From an uncultured Dorea sp. (GTDB lineage Bacteria > Bacillota > Clostridia > Lachnospirales > Lachnospiraceae): a DNA stretch of 64,000 nt. The position numbers and the translations under genes are program-made. This document shows positions 18,860 through 26,463 of the stretch, piece by piece. The DNA lies in NCBI GenBank assembly GCA_900550865.1, contig URTM01000009.1, positions 20,364 to 84,363 of the forward strand. The letters run 5' to 3'. Under the pieces are notes generated by a model, which saw only the letters and a program-made list of their open reading frames with translations, did no database searches and was not told where the DNA came from. How positions within the stretch are numbered: position 1 is the first letter of the stretch; each line of letters starts with the position of its first letter.

Positions 18860-20542
18860 ATGTATCAGGAAGAATACAAACGCTGGCTTGCAGCAGATCT
18901 TGAAGATGCAGATCTGAAGCCGGAATTGTCAAAAATTGAGGGAAACGATGATGAAATTAAGGAACGTTTTGCAGTAGCACTGAAATTCGGAACAGCCGGA
19001 CTTCGCGGGGTGCTTGGAGCAGGAACGAACCGTATGAATATTTATGTAGTACGTCAGGCAACACAGGGACTGGCTAACTGGGTAAAGACACAGGGTGGAA
19101 CACAGACAGTAGCGATCAGTTATGACAGCCGTTTAAAGAGTGATGTATTTGCCAAGACAGCAGCAGGTGTACTTGCCGCGAACGGAATCAAAGTAAGAAT
19201 CTACGATGCACTGATGCCGGTACCGGCACTTTCATTTGCAACACGTTATTATAACTGTAATGCAGGTATTATGGTAACAGCTTCTCATAACCCTGCAAAA
19301 TACAACGGATACAAAGCATACGGACCGGACGGATGCCAGATGACAGACGATGCAGCAGCAATCGTATATGAAGAGATCCAGAAGACAGACGTTCTGACCG
19401 GAGCAAAATATATGTCATTTGCAGAAGGTGTAGAAGAAGGAATGATCAGATTCGTAGGAGATGACTGTAAGAGAGCACTCTACGATGCAATCGAATCCCG
19501 TCAGGTTCGTCCGGGACTGTGTAAGACAGCCGGATTAAAACTTGTATACAGCCCGCTGAATGGTTCCGGACTTGTACCTGTCACACAGGTATTAAAAGAC
19601 ATCGGAATCACAGATATCACAATCGTACCGGAACAGGAATATCCAAATGGATACTTTACAACATGCAGCTATCCAAACCCGGAGATCTTCGAGGCACTGG
19701 AGCTTGGATTAAACCTTGCAAAAGAGACAGATGCAGACCTTATGCTTGCAACTGACCCGGATGCAGACCGTGTTGGTATCGCTATGAAGTGTCCGGACGG
19801 ATCTTATGAACTGGTAAGTGGTAACGAAGTCGGAGTACTTCTTCTGGATTACATATGTGCAGGACGCATTGAGAAAGGTACAATGCCTGAAAAAGCAGTA
19901 GCAGTAAAATCTCTCGTATCTACACCACTTGCTGATGCAGTAGCAGCTCATTACGGAGTAGAATTAAGAAACGTACTGACAGGATTCAAATGGATCGGAG
20001 ATCAGATCGCACAGTTAGAGGCAGCTGGTGAAGTAGACAGATTCATCTTCGGATTCGAGGAAAGCTACGGATACCTTGCAGGACCATATGTACGTGACAA
20101 AGATGCCGTTATCGCATCTATGCTGATCTGCGAGATGGCAGCTTACTACAGAAGTATCGGAAGCTCTCTGAAACAGAGACTGGAAGAGATCTATGCAGAG
20201 TACGGACGTTACCTCAACAAGATCGACAGCTTCGAATTCCCTGGACTGAGCGGAATGGACAAGATGGCCGGAATCATGCAGAACCTGCGTGAGAATGCAC
20301 CGGCAGAGATTGCTGGATACAAGGTAACAGAAGTAACAGATTATACGAAGACAGAAGAGACCGGACTTCCGGCAGCAAATGTATTAGTTTATAAACTGGA
20401 GAATAACGAGACTGTTATCGTACGTCCTTCAGGAACAGAGCCTAAGATCAAGATTTACTACACAACACTTGGTAAAGATCTTGCTGAGGCACAGGCTGAG
20501 AAGGACAAACTTGCTGAGGCAGTGAAGCCGATTATGGCATAG
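18860..20542 (+). CDS. Phosphoglucomutase / phosphomannomutase (PgcA type)
   Basis: A 560-residue alpha-D-phosphohexomutase interconverting hexose-1- and hexose-6-phosphates. The phosphoserine loop TASHNP places the catalytic Ser at 142; the metal-binding DPDADR loop is near residue 295-300; GFEESYGY (about 395) is the sugar-binding loop; RPSGTEPKIKIYY is the phosphate-binding C-terminal motif. The N-terminal GTAGLRGVLGAGTNRMN is typical of the 560-580-residue Firmicute form. RBS AGGAG. It would convert glucose-1-phosphate from the Leloir pathway to glucose-6-phosphate. It stands alone between a promoter and a terminator. Confidence 0.95.
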   Translation: MYQEEYKRWLAADLEDADLKPELSKIEGNDDEIKERFAVALKFGTAGLRGVLGAGTNRMNIYVVRQATQGLANWVKTQGGTQTVAISYDSRLKSDVFAKTAAGVLAANGIKVRIYDALMPVPALSFATRYYNCNAGIMVTASHNPAKYNGYKAYGPDGCQMTDDAAAIVYEEIQKTDVLTGAKYMSFAEGVEEGMIRFVGDDCKRALYDAIESRQVRPGLCKTAGLKLVYSPLNGSGLVPVTQVLKDIGITDITIVPEQEYPNGYFTTCSYPNPEIFEALELGLNLAKETDADLMLATDPDADRVGIAMKCPDGSYELVSGNEVGVLLLDYICAGRIEKGTMPEKAVAVKSLVSTPLADAVAAHYGVELRNVLTGFKWIGDQIAQLEAAGEVDRFIFGFEESYGYLAGPYVRDKDAVIASMLICEMAAYYRSIGSSLKQRLEEIYAEYGRYLNKIDSFEFPGLSGMDKMAGIMQNLRENAPAEIAGYKVTEVTDYTKTEETGLPAANVLVYKLENNETVIVRPSGTEPKIKIYYTTLGKDLAEAQAEKDKLAEAVKPIMA

Positions 20543-20556
20543 GAGTTTTTTAATTT

Positions 20557-20607
20557 AAAAATAAGTGTACAGTCCTTTTGAAAGAAAGGATTGTACACTT
20601 ATTTTTT
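20557..20607. terminator. Bidirectional terminator between convergent genes
   Basis: AAAATAAGTGTACA pairs with TGTACACTTATTTT around an inner TCCTTT/AAAGGA stem, with A-rich and T-rich sides so it can serve both phosphoglucomutase and the minus-strand CLC gene. Confidence 0.9.
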
Positions 20608-20623
20608 ATACCAGAGTATGCAG

Positions 20624-21937
20624 TTAATTATTAATATTCTTTTTCTCAGAAAGTCTTTCTTTTAATTGCTGTCGTCTTGTCGGGCGGGTAAATGCAATCC
20701 GCTGTGCCGTAAAAATTGAATTGTTAAAGTTAAAGATAAAGGACACAAAGCATACCACAGAGAAGAAAGGTAGCATTGAATATCCAAAGCTTTCCACACC
20801 GACCAGAATCGCAGCAAGCAGTGTATTGGATCCACTACAGAACACAGAGGCGAATCCAAGCGCAGCACCGAACATCGGATCAAATCCAAATACCGGTCCC
20901 AGGACATATCCTAAGCAGGAACCGATGGAAAACAGAGGTGCAACTTCACCGCCGATGAATCCGGAAGAAAGTGTCAGAATCGTGAGAGCCATCTTAAGAA
21001 TCCAGTCATAAGCATATATATCGTCTGTAATACCGTCAAAGCACAGAGCAACCAGGTTAGAGCCTGTTCCGGAATATCTTCCCTGATGAAAGATCATCAT
21101 GAAAACTGCGATAACAGATCCCATGATCAGAACCTTTTTTACAGGCGAAGAAAAACGGAAAGCGAATTTCAAGCGCAGATACCGGAGAATCAGTGCAAAT
21201 AAAGAACCAACGATACCGAAGCACAGTCCCATCGCTGCCAGTTTTAAAAGAAAAACGGCGTTGTACGTAGAAGGATGATAGTTCAGGGTTTCCAGTATAT
21301 TAATATGAAATTTCCGAAGTCCGAGCGCCCGTGATGTAAATGCTGCACTGATGGAAGCTACTGTTGCTGGGATCAAAGCATGATATTCCAGCTTTCCGGC
21401 AACCAATACCTCCAGTGCAAAAAAGATTGCAGCAAGCGGAGTACAGAAAAGTCCGGAAAATCCGGCAGCCATACCGGTGATCAGGAACATCTTCCGGCTG
21501 TTTTCAATATCAATAGTCTTATCGACCAGACGCCCAACGTTGTTGGAAACAGCCGCACCAATTTGAACAGCAACACCTTCTCGTCCTGCACTTCCACCGA
21601 ACAGATGTGTTGTCCAGGTTCCGATTACGGCAAGCGGCACCATGCGGATCGGAAGCTTACTGTTCTTACCAAGTCCTACATGGAATACCATCTTCATGCC
21701 GTTTGCGACAGATTTGCCAAACTGGTGATAGATGAACCAGACGAACACTCCGCCAAGAGGCAGGAACCAGATCAGATACCAGAAGTATTTCGTCCGGATA
21801 GCGGTACAGGCATTAAGTCCCAGTCCGAATCCGGCATCGATGATTCCAACGAGAACACCGATGACTACTCCGGCAATAGCCAGGATAAAAGTATCTTTAT
21901 AGTATTTGTAAATGTGTTTGAATAAAGCTTTAATCAT
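20624..21937 (-). CDS. CLC-family anion antiporter, probable fluoride/proton type (CLC-F)
   Basis: A 437-residue CLC transporter with about a dozen membrane helices. The second signature reads GREGVAVQIG, with the gating Glu at 120, instead of the GREGP of chloride-type CLCs; the third reads GGEVAPLFSIG. In the first anion-site region there is NGMKMVF (Met81/Met83) rather than GSGIP. These substitutions, and the short length, match the CLC-F fluoride exporters I know of, so fluoride/H+ exchange is the likely role; this is inference from motifs. ATG at 21937 has GGGGGT upstream; 35 further in-frame residues have no RBS. No fluoride (crcB) riboswitch was seen in the leader. Confidence 0.8.
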   Translation of the reverse strand: MIKALFKHIYKYYKDTFILAIAGVVIGVLVGIIDAGFGLGLNACTAIRTKYFWYLIWFLPLGGVFVWFIYHQFGKSVANGMKMVFHVGLGKNSKLPIRMVPLAVIGTWTTHLFGGSAGREGVAVQIGAAVSNNVGRLVDKTIDIENSRKMFLITGMAAGFSGLFCTPLAAIFFALEVLVAGKLEYHALIPATVASISAAFTSRALGLRKFHINILETLNYHPSTYNAVFLLKLAAMGLCFGIVGSLFALILRYLRLKFAFRFSSPVKKVLIMGSVIAVFMMIFHQGRYSGTGSNLVALCFDGITDDIYAYDWILKMALTILTLSSGFIGGEVAPLFSIGSCLGYVLGPVFGFDPMFGAALGFASVFCSGSNTLLAAILVGVESFGYSMLPFFSVVCFVSFIFNFNNSIFTAQRIAFTRPTRRQQLKERLSEKKNINN

Positions 21938-21968
21938 AATAACCCCCAAAATTGATTCTCTCATATTT

Positions 21969-21996
21969 ATTATAACTTGTGTGGTGGAATCTGCAA
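21969..21996 (-). promoter_or_regulatory. Putative promoter of the CLC gene
   Basis: On the minus strand, TTGCAG (21991-21996) and TATAAT (21969-21974) are separated by 16 bases, 31 bases before the chosen start codon. The short leader leaves no room for a riboswitch. Confidence 0.55.
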
Positions 21997-22137
21997 GCAA
22001 ATATATTTTTTTACTCGACAATTTATATACTATGTGATACAATCGAGTTAAGCATTATAATTCTATATTTTCATTGGCATATACGCCCTATCAAGAACTT
22101 ATGCATTTCGCATTCTATGAATTTTCAATGCTTGTAA

Positions 22138-22470
22138 CCCAGAGAGATTTTATACAGGCAGAGAGAAATTGTAGAACGGATTGCAAAAGTAATGTAAAAC
22201 GGTATTTCTTCCGATAAACGTCTTCAGAAGCTTCATGCTAATGTACAGATAATAAAGGATAGTGCTGAAATGGAGGCAGAGTTTATGAAAGCAGAGGAAA
22301 GAGAACGACAGATCCGTGATGAAGGAATAAAAGAAGGAATGAAAGAATATGATCGTTTTATGAAGCTTACACAAAAGTTGCTTTCAGATAAACAATATGA
22401 TGAGTTGAAACGTGCGACAGAAGAGAAATCATATTGTCAGCAGCTATTTGAAAAATATAATATAGTATAA
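22138..22470 (+). pseudogene. Remnant of an Rpn-family recombination-promoting nuclease
   Basis: Only the C-terminal tail of an Rpn/PD-(D/E)XK transposase-like protein remains. From about 22159 the frame reads REIVERIAKVM, then a TAA stop at 22195, then NGISSDKRLQKLHANVQII and the charged coil ending LFEKYNIV at 22470. An open stretch from ATG 22270 (66 residues) survives but lacks the nuclease core and a convincing RBS. Rpn genes are abundant in Lachnospiraceae and often decay. The stop upstream at 22135 and the internal TAA argue against a functional gene. It lies in the 550-base gap between the CLC and chorismate mutase genes. Confidence 0.7.
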
Positions 22471-22490
22471 AATTTTACGAGGAAACTAAG

Positions 22491-23057
22491 ATGACATTAG
22501 AAGAAGTAAGAAATGAAATTGATGAAATAGATACAAATATGAAGCCGCTGTTTTTAAGAAGAATGAAATGTGGAAAACATGTTGCAGAAGTAAAAGGACA
22601 GAACGGAGGAGATGTATATGTTCTCGAAAGAGAACTTGAAATCATTGGAAAAAGAGCCATGGATGTAGATCCGGAGATTCAGGAAGAATATAAAACATTT
22701 CTGAGACATTTAATGAGCCTTTGCAGAAAATATGAATATGAATTATTACCAGAGATGCAGAAAAAAGTTATGACGGTAGCTCTGGCGGCAGCAGGACTGA
22801 CAGCTGAGACTGAACATACACAGGTAAAGATTGGATTTACCTGCCCAAAAGAGACAAGTGATCTGAACCTGTTCGTGAACATGACGAAGTTAAATGGAAT
22901 CCAGATTGATGCTATGAATCTGATGACAGAAAATGGAATTCAGAAAATAACTATGACACTGGATGGTAAGATCACGGATGCGGGAATGAGCTGTCTGTTG
23001 TGTCAGATAGGGAAAGAGGCAGAGGAGTTCCGGATTTTAGAATTGTTCACTAAATAA
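22491..23057 (+). CDS. Chorismate mutase (AroQ type) with ACT-like C-terminal region
   Basis: A 188-residue protein. Residues 1-90 are an AroQ-class chorismate mutase helical domain: LEEVRNEIDEID with Arg7, RRMKCGKHVAEVK with Arg24 and Lys35, and YVLERELEII with Arg47 correspond to active-site residues of the E. coli P-protein mutase domain. Chorismate is rearranged to prephenate for Phe/Tyr synthesis. Residues about 95-188 (VKIGFTCP to RILELF) have alternating strands and helices resembling an ACT-type regulatory domain, an inference from pattern only. RBS GAGGAAA. It stands alone before the T-box leader; no other aromatic biosynthesis gene adjoins. Confidence 0.82.
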   Translation: MTLEEVRNEIDEIDTNMKPLFLRRMKCGKHVAEVKGQNGGDVYVLERELEIIGKRAMDVDPEIQEEYKTFLRHLMSLCRKYEYELLPEMQKKVMTVALAAAGLTAETEHTQVKIGFTCPKETSDLNLFVNMTKLNGIQIDAMNLMTENGIQKITMTLDGKITDAGMSCLLCQIGKEAEEFRILELFTK

Positions 23058-23120
23058 TACCATAAGCGACCATAAATGAAAAACAAGGAAGACATTTTTC
23101 ATAAAATTCAAAATACCCTC

Positions 23121-23149
23121 TTGCAATCTGGAAAAACATGTGCTAACAT
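23121..23149 (+). promoter_or_regulatory. Putative promoter of the aspS-gatCAB operon
   Basis: TTGCAA at 23121-23126 and TAACAT at 23144-23149 with a 17-base spacer, placing the transcript start near the 5' edge of the T-box leader. Confidence 0.45.
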
Positions 23150-23164
23150 TTAAAACAAATTTTA

Positions 23165-23470
23165 GTATAGTAAAGCGATGAAAGAGACTCTGGACTCTGG
23201 AACCTGACAGGAATGTGGTGTCACCGACTGAGAGCACTGCTTGGGGAATGAGGACAATAGGGAACACTCTGGAGCAGACCGGTTGAACAAAAAAATATTG
23301 CAGAGCAGATATAATAATAGTAGGCTGGTACGTAGACTGCACGTTACGCACGAAAAGAGGAATCTTAGAAAGCACTATACGGCTTTGAGATTCAATGCGG
23401 GTGGTACCGCGGATAGCGAAGATGATATCCGTCCCGGGATACAAGTATGTATTCCAGGACGGTTTTTTAT
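23165..23470 (+). promoter_or_regulatory. T-box riboswitch leader of the tRNA amidation operon
   Basis: A complete T-box leader. The base of Stem I starts with GCGATGAAAGAGA (about 23175) and closes with CACTCTGGAG (23265-23274), the usual ending right after the specifier. The specifier region is GGGAACA: AAC (Asn) at 23263-23265 followed by A, overlapping GAA (Glu) at 23262-23264. The conserved T-box AATGCGGGTGGTACCGCGG is at 23394-23412. A terminator follows. Uncharged tRNA pairing with the specifier and T-box would favour the antiterminator and turn on aspS and gatCAB. A dual Asn/Glu specifier is known for the equivalent operon of Clostridium acetobutylicum. The exact Stem I fold was not computed. 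Confidence 0.93.
23429..23468 (+). terminator. T-box-controlled terminator
   Basis: CCGTCC (23429-23434) pairs with GGACGG (23457-23462), with an inner GGATAC/GTATTCC stem, followed by six T. Its 5' arm region lies just after the T-box sequence, consistent with mutually exclusive antiterminator formation. Confidence 0.9.
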
Positions 23471-23544
23471 GTTTTCAGGGGTAAAAGAGAGCATAGAACA
23501 TGAAAAGTAGTTATTCGTCCCGGGAAGAAAAGGAGGATAAGGAC

Positions 23545-24879
23545 ATGGAGTATTTAACAGGTGTAAAGCCAAAAGAGACAAAAGAAATCAGTGAATTACT
23601 GGAACAGACAGAAGCAGGAGCAAAGGTAAAAGTCAACGGAGCAGTGCATACGATCCGTGACATGGGAACCGTTGCATTTGTGATCTTAAGAAAAAGAGAA
23701 GGTCTGCTTCAGTGTGTCTATGAAGAAGGCAGTGCTGATTTCGAACTGAAAGACATCAAAGAAGCAGCAACAGTCGAAGTAGAAGGCGTCTTAGAAGAGA
23801 ATGAAAAAGCACCAAATGGAATTGAAATCCGTATGGAAAGCGTAAAGATCTTAAGTGAGCCGGAAGATGAGATGATGCCGCTTGCAATTTCCAAATGGAA
23901 GTTGAACACATCTCTGGAAGCAAAACTGAACTATCGTTCCATTTCCCTTAGAAATATCCGGGAGCGTGCCAAATTCAGAATTCAGGAAGGACTTACAAGA
24001 GCATTCAGAGATTTCCTGTACAGTCAGGAATTTACAGAGATCCATACACCGAAGATTGGAGCCAAAGGAGCTGAGGGTGGAGCCAACATTTTCAAACTGG
24101 AATATTTCCACAGACCGGCAGTGCTGGCACAGAGCCCACAGTTCTATAAACAGATGATGGTCGGTGTATTCGACAGAGTATTCGAGACAGCACCGGTATT
24201 CAGGGCAGAAAAGCATAACACCAAGCGTCATCTGAACGAATATACCAGTCTTGATTTTGAGATGGGATATATTGACGGATTTGAAGACATTATGGCGATG
24301 GAAACAGGATTCCTTCAGTATGCAATGGAACTGCTGAAAAAGGATTATGCAAGAGAGTTAAAAGTGCTGGGTGTGGAACTTCCTGACGTAAGTCAGATTC
24401 CGGCAGTAAAATTTGCAGACATTAAAGAAATCGTTGCAGAGAAATACAACCATAAGATGAGAAACCCATTCGACCTTGAGCCAGAGGAAGAAGTACTGAT
24501 CGGACGTTATGCGAAAGAAGAGTGGGGAAGTGACTTTGTATTTGTTACACATTATCCTTCTAAGAAACGTCCGTTCTATGCAATGGATGATCCAGAAGAT
24601 CCAAGATATACATTAAGCTTTGACCTTCTGTTCAGAGGTCTTGAGATTACGACCGGGGGGCAGCGTATTCATGATTACAAGATGCTGATAGATAAGATTG
24701 CCGCAAGAGGAATGACAGAAGAAGGAATGGAACAGTATCTTGCGACATTCAAGCATGGAATGCCGCCACACGGAGGACTTGGAATTGGACTGGAACGTCT
24801 GACGATGCAGTTATTAGGAGAAGATAACGTAAGAGAGACTACATTATTCCCAAGAGATTTAAGCAGACTGGAACCTTAG
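23545..24879 (+). CDS. aspS: Aspartate--tRNA(Asp/Asn) ligase, archaeal-type, non-discriminating
   Basis: A 444-residue class II synthetase. Residues 1-115 form the OB-fold anticodon domain; motif 2 (FETAPVFRAEKHNTKRHLNEYTSLDFEM) and motif 3 (GLGIGLERLTMQLLG) follow. The short length without the GAD insertion of bacterial AspRS marks the archaeal-type enzyme, which charges both tRNA-Asp and tRNA-Asn with Asp; the misacylated Asp-tRNA-Asn is then amidated by GatCAB. That gatC, gatA and gatB lie downstream, and that a T-box with an Asn codon lies upstream, supports this strongly. ATG at 23545 has AGGAGG just before it; 15 in-frame upstream codons lack an RBS and lie close to the terminator. Confidence 0.94.
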   Translation: MEYLTGVKPKETKEISELLEQTEAGAKVKVNGAVHTIRDMGTVAFVILRKREGLLQCVYEEGSADFELKDIKEAATVEVEGVLEENEKAPNGIEIRMESVKILSEPEDEMMPLAISKWKLNTSLEAKLNYRSISLRNIRERAKFRIQEGLTRAFRDFLYSQEFTEIHTPKIGAKGAEGGANIFKLEYFHRPAVLAQSPQFYKQMMVGVFDRVFETAPVFRAEKHNTKRHLNEYTSLDFEMGYIDGFEDIMAMETGFLQYAMELLKKDYARELKVLGVELPDVSQIPAVKFADIKEIVAEKYNHKMRNPFDLEPEEEVLIGRYAKEEWGSDFVFVTHYPSKKRPFYAMDDPEDPRYTLSFDLLFRGLEITTGGQRIHDYKMLIDKIAARGMTEEGMEQYLATFKHGMPPHGGLGIGLERLTMQLLGEDNVRETTLFPRDLSRLEP

Positions 24880-24939
24880 CGGGGACTAAGGTATAATAGA
24901 TATGATACCAGCGATAACATGTTTTGAGAGGGCAATCAT

Positions 24940-26082
24940 ATGTTTGGAAAAAGATGTAGTTTATGTGGAGGGAAATTAAATAGTAGTGGAATCTGTACGG
25001 AATGTGGACTTGATAACAACAAGTCGGATAAGAATTACCGGATCAATCAGAGTGACTGTGACGGAATGCCGCTGACACATGTGCATGAGGAGAAAGAAAA
25101 ACACAGACCGGACAGAAAAGCAGATCACGGGAAAATAAATCACAGAGAAACAGATTATAAAAAAAGAGATTACAGAAAACAAAATTACGAAAAAAGAGAT
25201 TACGGAAACTCCGGAAAAGAGACATCAAGAAAAAGAACGGTTGCTTTTGAACAAAGGAACGAACAGACGACCCGGAGAAGACCATTGAAAATAGTGGTTC
25301 TGGTAATTATCGTGATTGCAGTATTGGGTAATCTCTATGATGAATATAAGTACGATATAAAATATGCAATTGAAGATGCAGTTCAAGGTGTATTTCAGGA
25401 TACAGAAAGTCAGACTGCAAATGATACGGATGAGTCAGACTACGATCATTATCAGTATGTCACACGGGAAATTCCGGCAGAGGGAGAAAGTGCAGACTAC
25501 GAGCTTTCTTCCGGTAATTATGTAGTAGGTGTGGAGATTCCGGAGGGAATCTATACAGTGACACCGAAAGATGATTATGACACCGTGCAGATCGATGATC
25601 CGGAGAACAGTATCTATCTGTATGAATATACGGAGGGGAAGAAAGACAAGATTGAAGATGTCCGCCTCTATAAAGGTGCAGTGCTGACATTAAGATGTAA
25701 GACAACGGAAAAATTGCACACGGACAATGCACAGGATATAGATACACCGGAAACAGCCGGGCAGAGCAACCCACTCGCAGAACCGGTAGAAATCAAAGGA
25801 CAGAAAGTCCTGACTGCCGGAAAGGATTTTGAACCGGGAATTTATGATCTGGATCGTATATCAGGGGATGGGGACGTGAAGATAACCATTTATTCTGAAG
25901 AACAGGAAGAGATGAATTCCTGGAGTCAGTATCTGTCGGAAGATGGAATAGACGGAGAGACATTCCATTATTTAGTGATTCCAGAAAATGCGGTGGTGGA
26001 AGTGTCAGAAGATTTAAAGATAAAACTTACACCGGCAGAAACGATTGCATCAACAGATTATTATAGCTTTTATAACAGATAA
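24940..26082 (+). CDS. Unknown zinc-ribbon, single-pass membrane protein inside the amidation operon
   Basis: A 380-residue protein I do not recognise as a named family. An N-terminal zinc ribbon (CSLCGGKLNSSGICTECG, residues 6-23) is followed by a Lys/Arg/Tyr/Asp-rich low-complexity linker with four imperfect (K/R)xDY repeats (about residues 65-90), one membrane helix (IVVLVIIVIAVLGNLY, about 123-140), and an outside region with two related beta-rich segments: one with VGVEIPEGIYTV and LYKGAVLTLR, the other with AGKDFEPGIYDL and IPENAVVEVS. The repeated P(E)GIY core implies a tandem duplication. It lies 60 bases after aspS and 74 before gatC on the same strand, so it is probably co-transcribed. 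Function unknown; resembles zinc-ribbon envelope proteins of Firmicutes in plan. Confidence 0.8.
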   Translation: MFGKRCSLCGGKLNSSGICTECGLDNNKSDKNYRINQSDCDGMPLTHVHEEKEKHRPDRKADHGKINHRETDYKKRDYRKQNYEKRDYGNSGKETSRKRTVAFEQRNEQTTRRRPLKIVVLVIIVIAVLGNLYDEYKYDIKYAIEDAVQGVFQDTESQTANDTDESDYDHYQYVTREIPAEGESADYELSSGNYVVGVEIPEGIYTVTPKDDYDTVQIDDPENSIYLYEYTEGKKDKIEDVRLYKGAVLTLRCKTTEKLHTDNAQDIDTPETAGQSNPLAEPVEIKGQKVLTAGKDFEPGIYDLDRISGDGDVKITIYSEEQEEMNSWSQYLSEDGIDGETFHYLVIPENAVVEVSEDLKIKLTPAETIASTDYYSFYNR

Positions 26083-26156
26083 GTTTACCAATTGCATAGC
26101 GAAGAGAAATCGTATGTAAGAAGATAGAGAAAGATCAGGAAAGAAGGAGCAGGAAG

Positions 26157-26450
26157 ATGGCAAATAAAATATCAGATGAGACCATTGAATACGTTGGTAT
26201 TCTTGCAAAGCTGGAATTATCCGGTCAGGAAAAGGAAGATGCCAAAGCAGATATGGAAAAAATGTTAGATTATATAGATACTTTAAATGAACTGGATACA
26301 GACGGAATTGAACCAATGTCGCATGTATTTCCGGTGAAAAATGTATTCCGTGAAGATGTTGTAACGAACGGAGATGGCAGTGCGGATACACTGGCGAATG
26401 CACCGTTGGAAAAAGATCAGAGCTTCAAAGTACCAAAGACGATCGGATAG
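26157..26450 (+). CDS. gatC: Asp/Glu-tRNA amidotransferase subunit C
   Basis: A 97-residue GatC, which clamps GatA and GatB together. Typical features: ISDETIEYVGILAKLELSG, KMLDYIDTLNELDTDGIEPMSHV, and the C-terminal NVFREDVV. RBS GGAG precedes ATG. gatA begins 13 bases later. Confidence 0.95.
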   Translation: MANKISDETIEYVGILAKLELSGQEKEDAKADMEKMLDYIDTLNELDTDGIEPMSHVFPVKNVFREDVVTNGDGSADTLANAPLEKDQSFKVPKTIG

Positions 26451-26463
26451 GAGGAAAACGGTT

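Noticed and set aside
21938..22150. Fluoride riboswitch upstream of the CLC gene
   Set aside because: No crcB consensus pieces are visible and a promoter lies too close to the start codon.
22270..22470. A 66-residue open frame as a small gene
   Set aside because: It is the C-terminal tail of an Rpn nuclease; the homologous frame continues upstream through a stop, and there is no good RBS.
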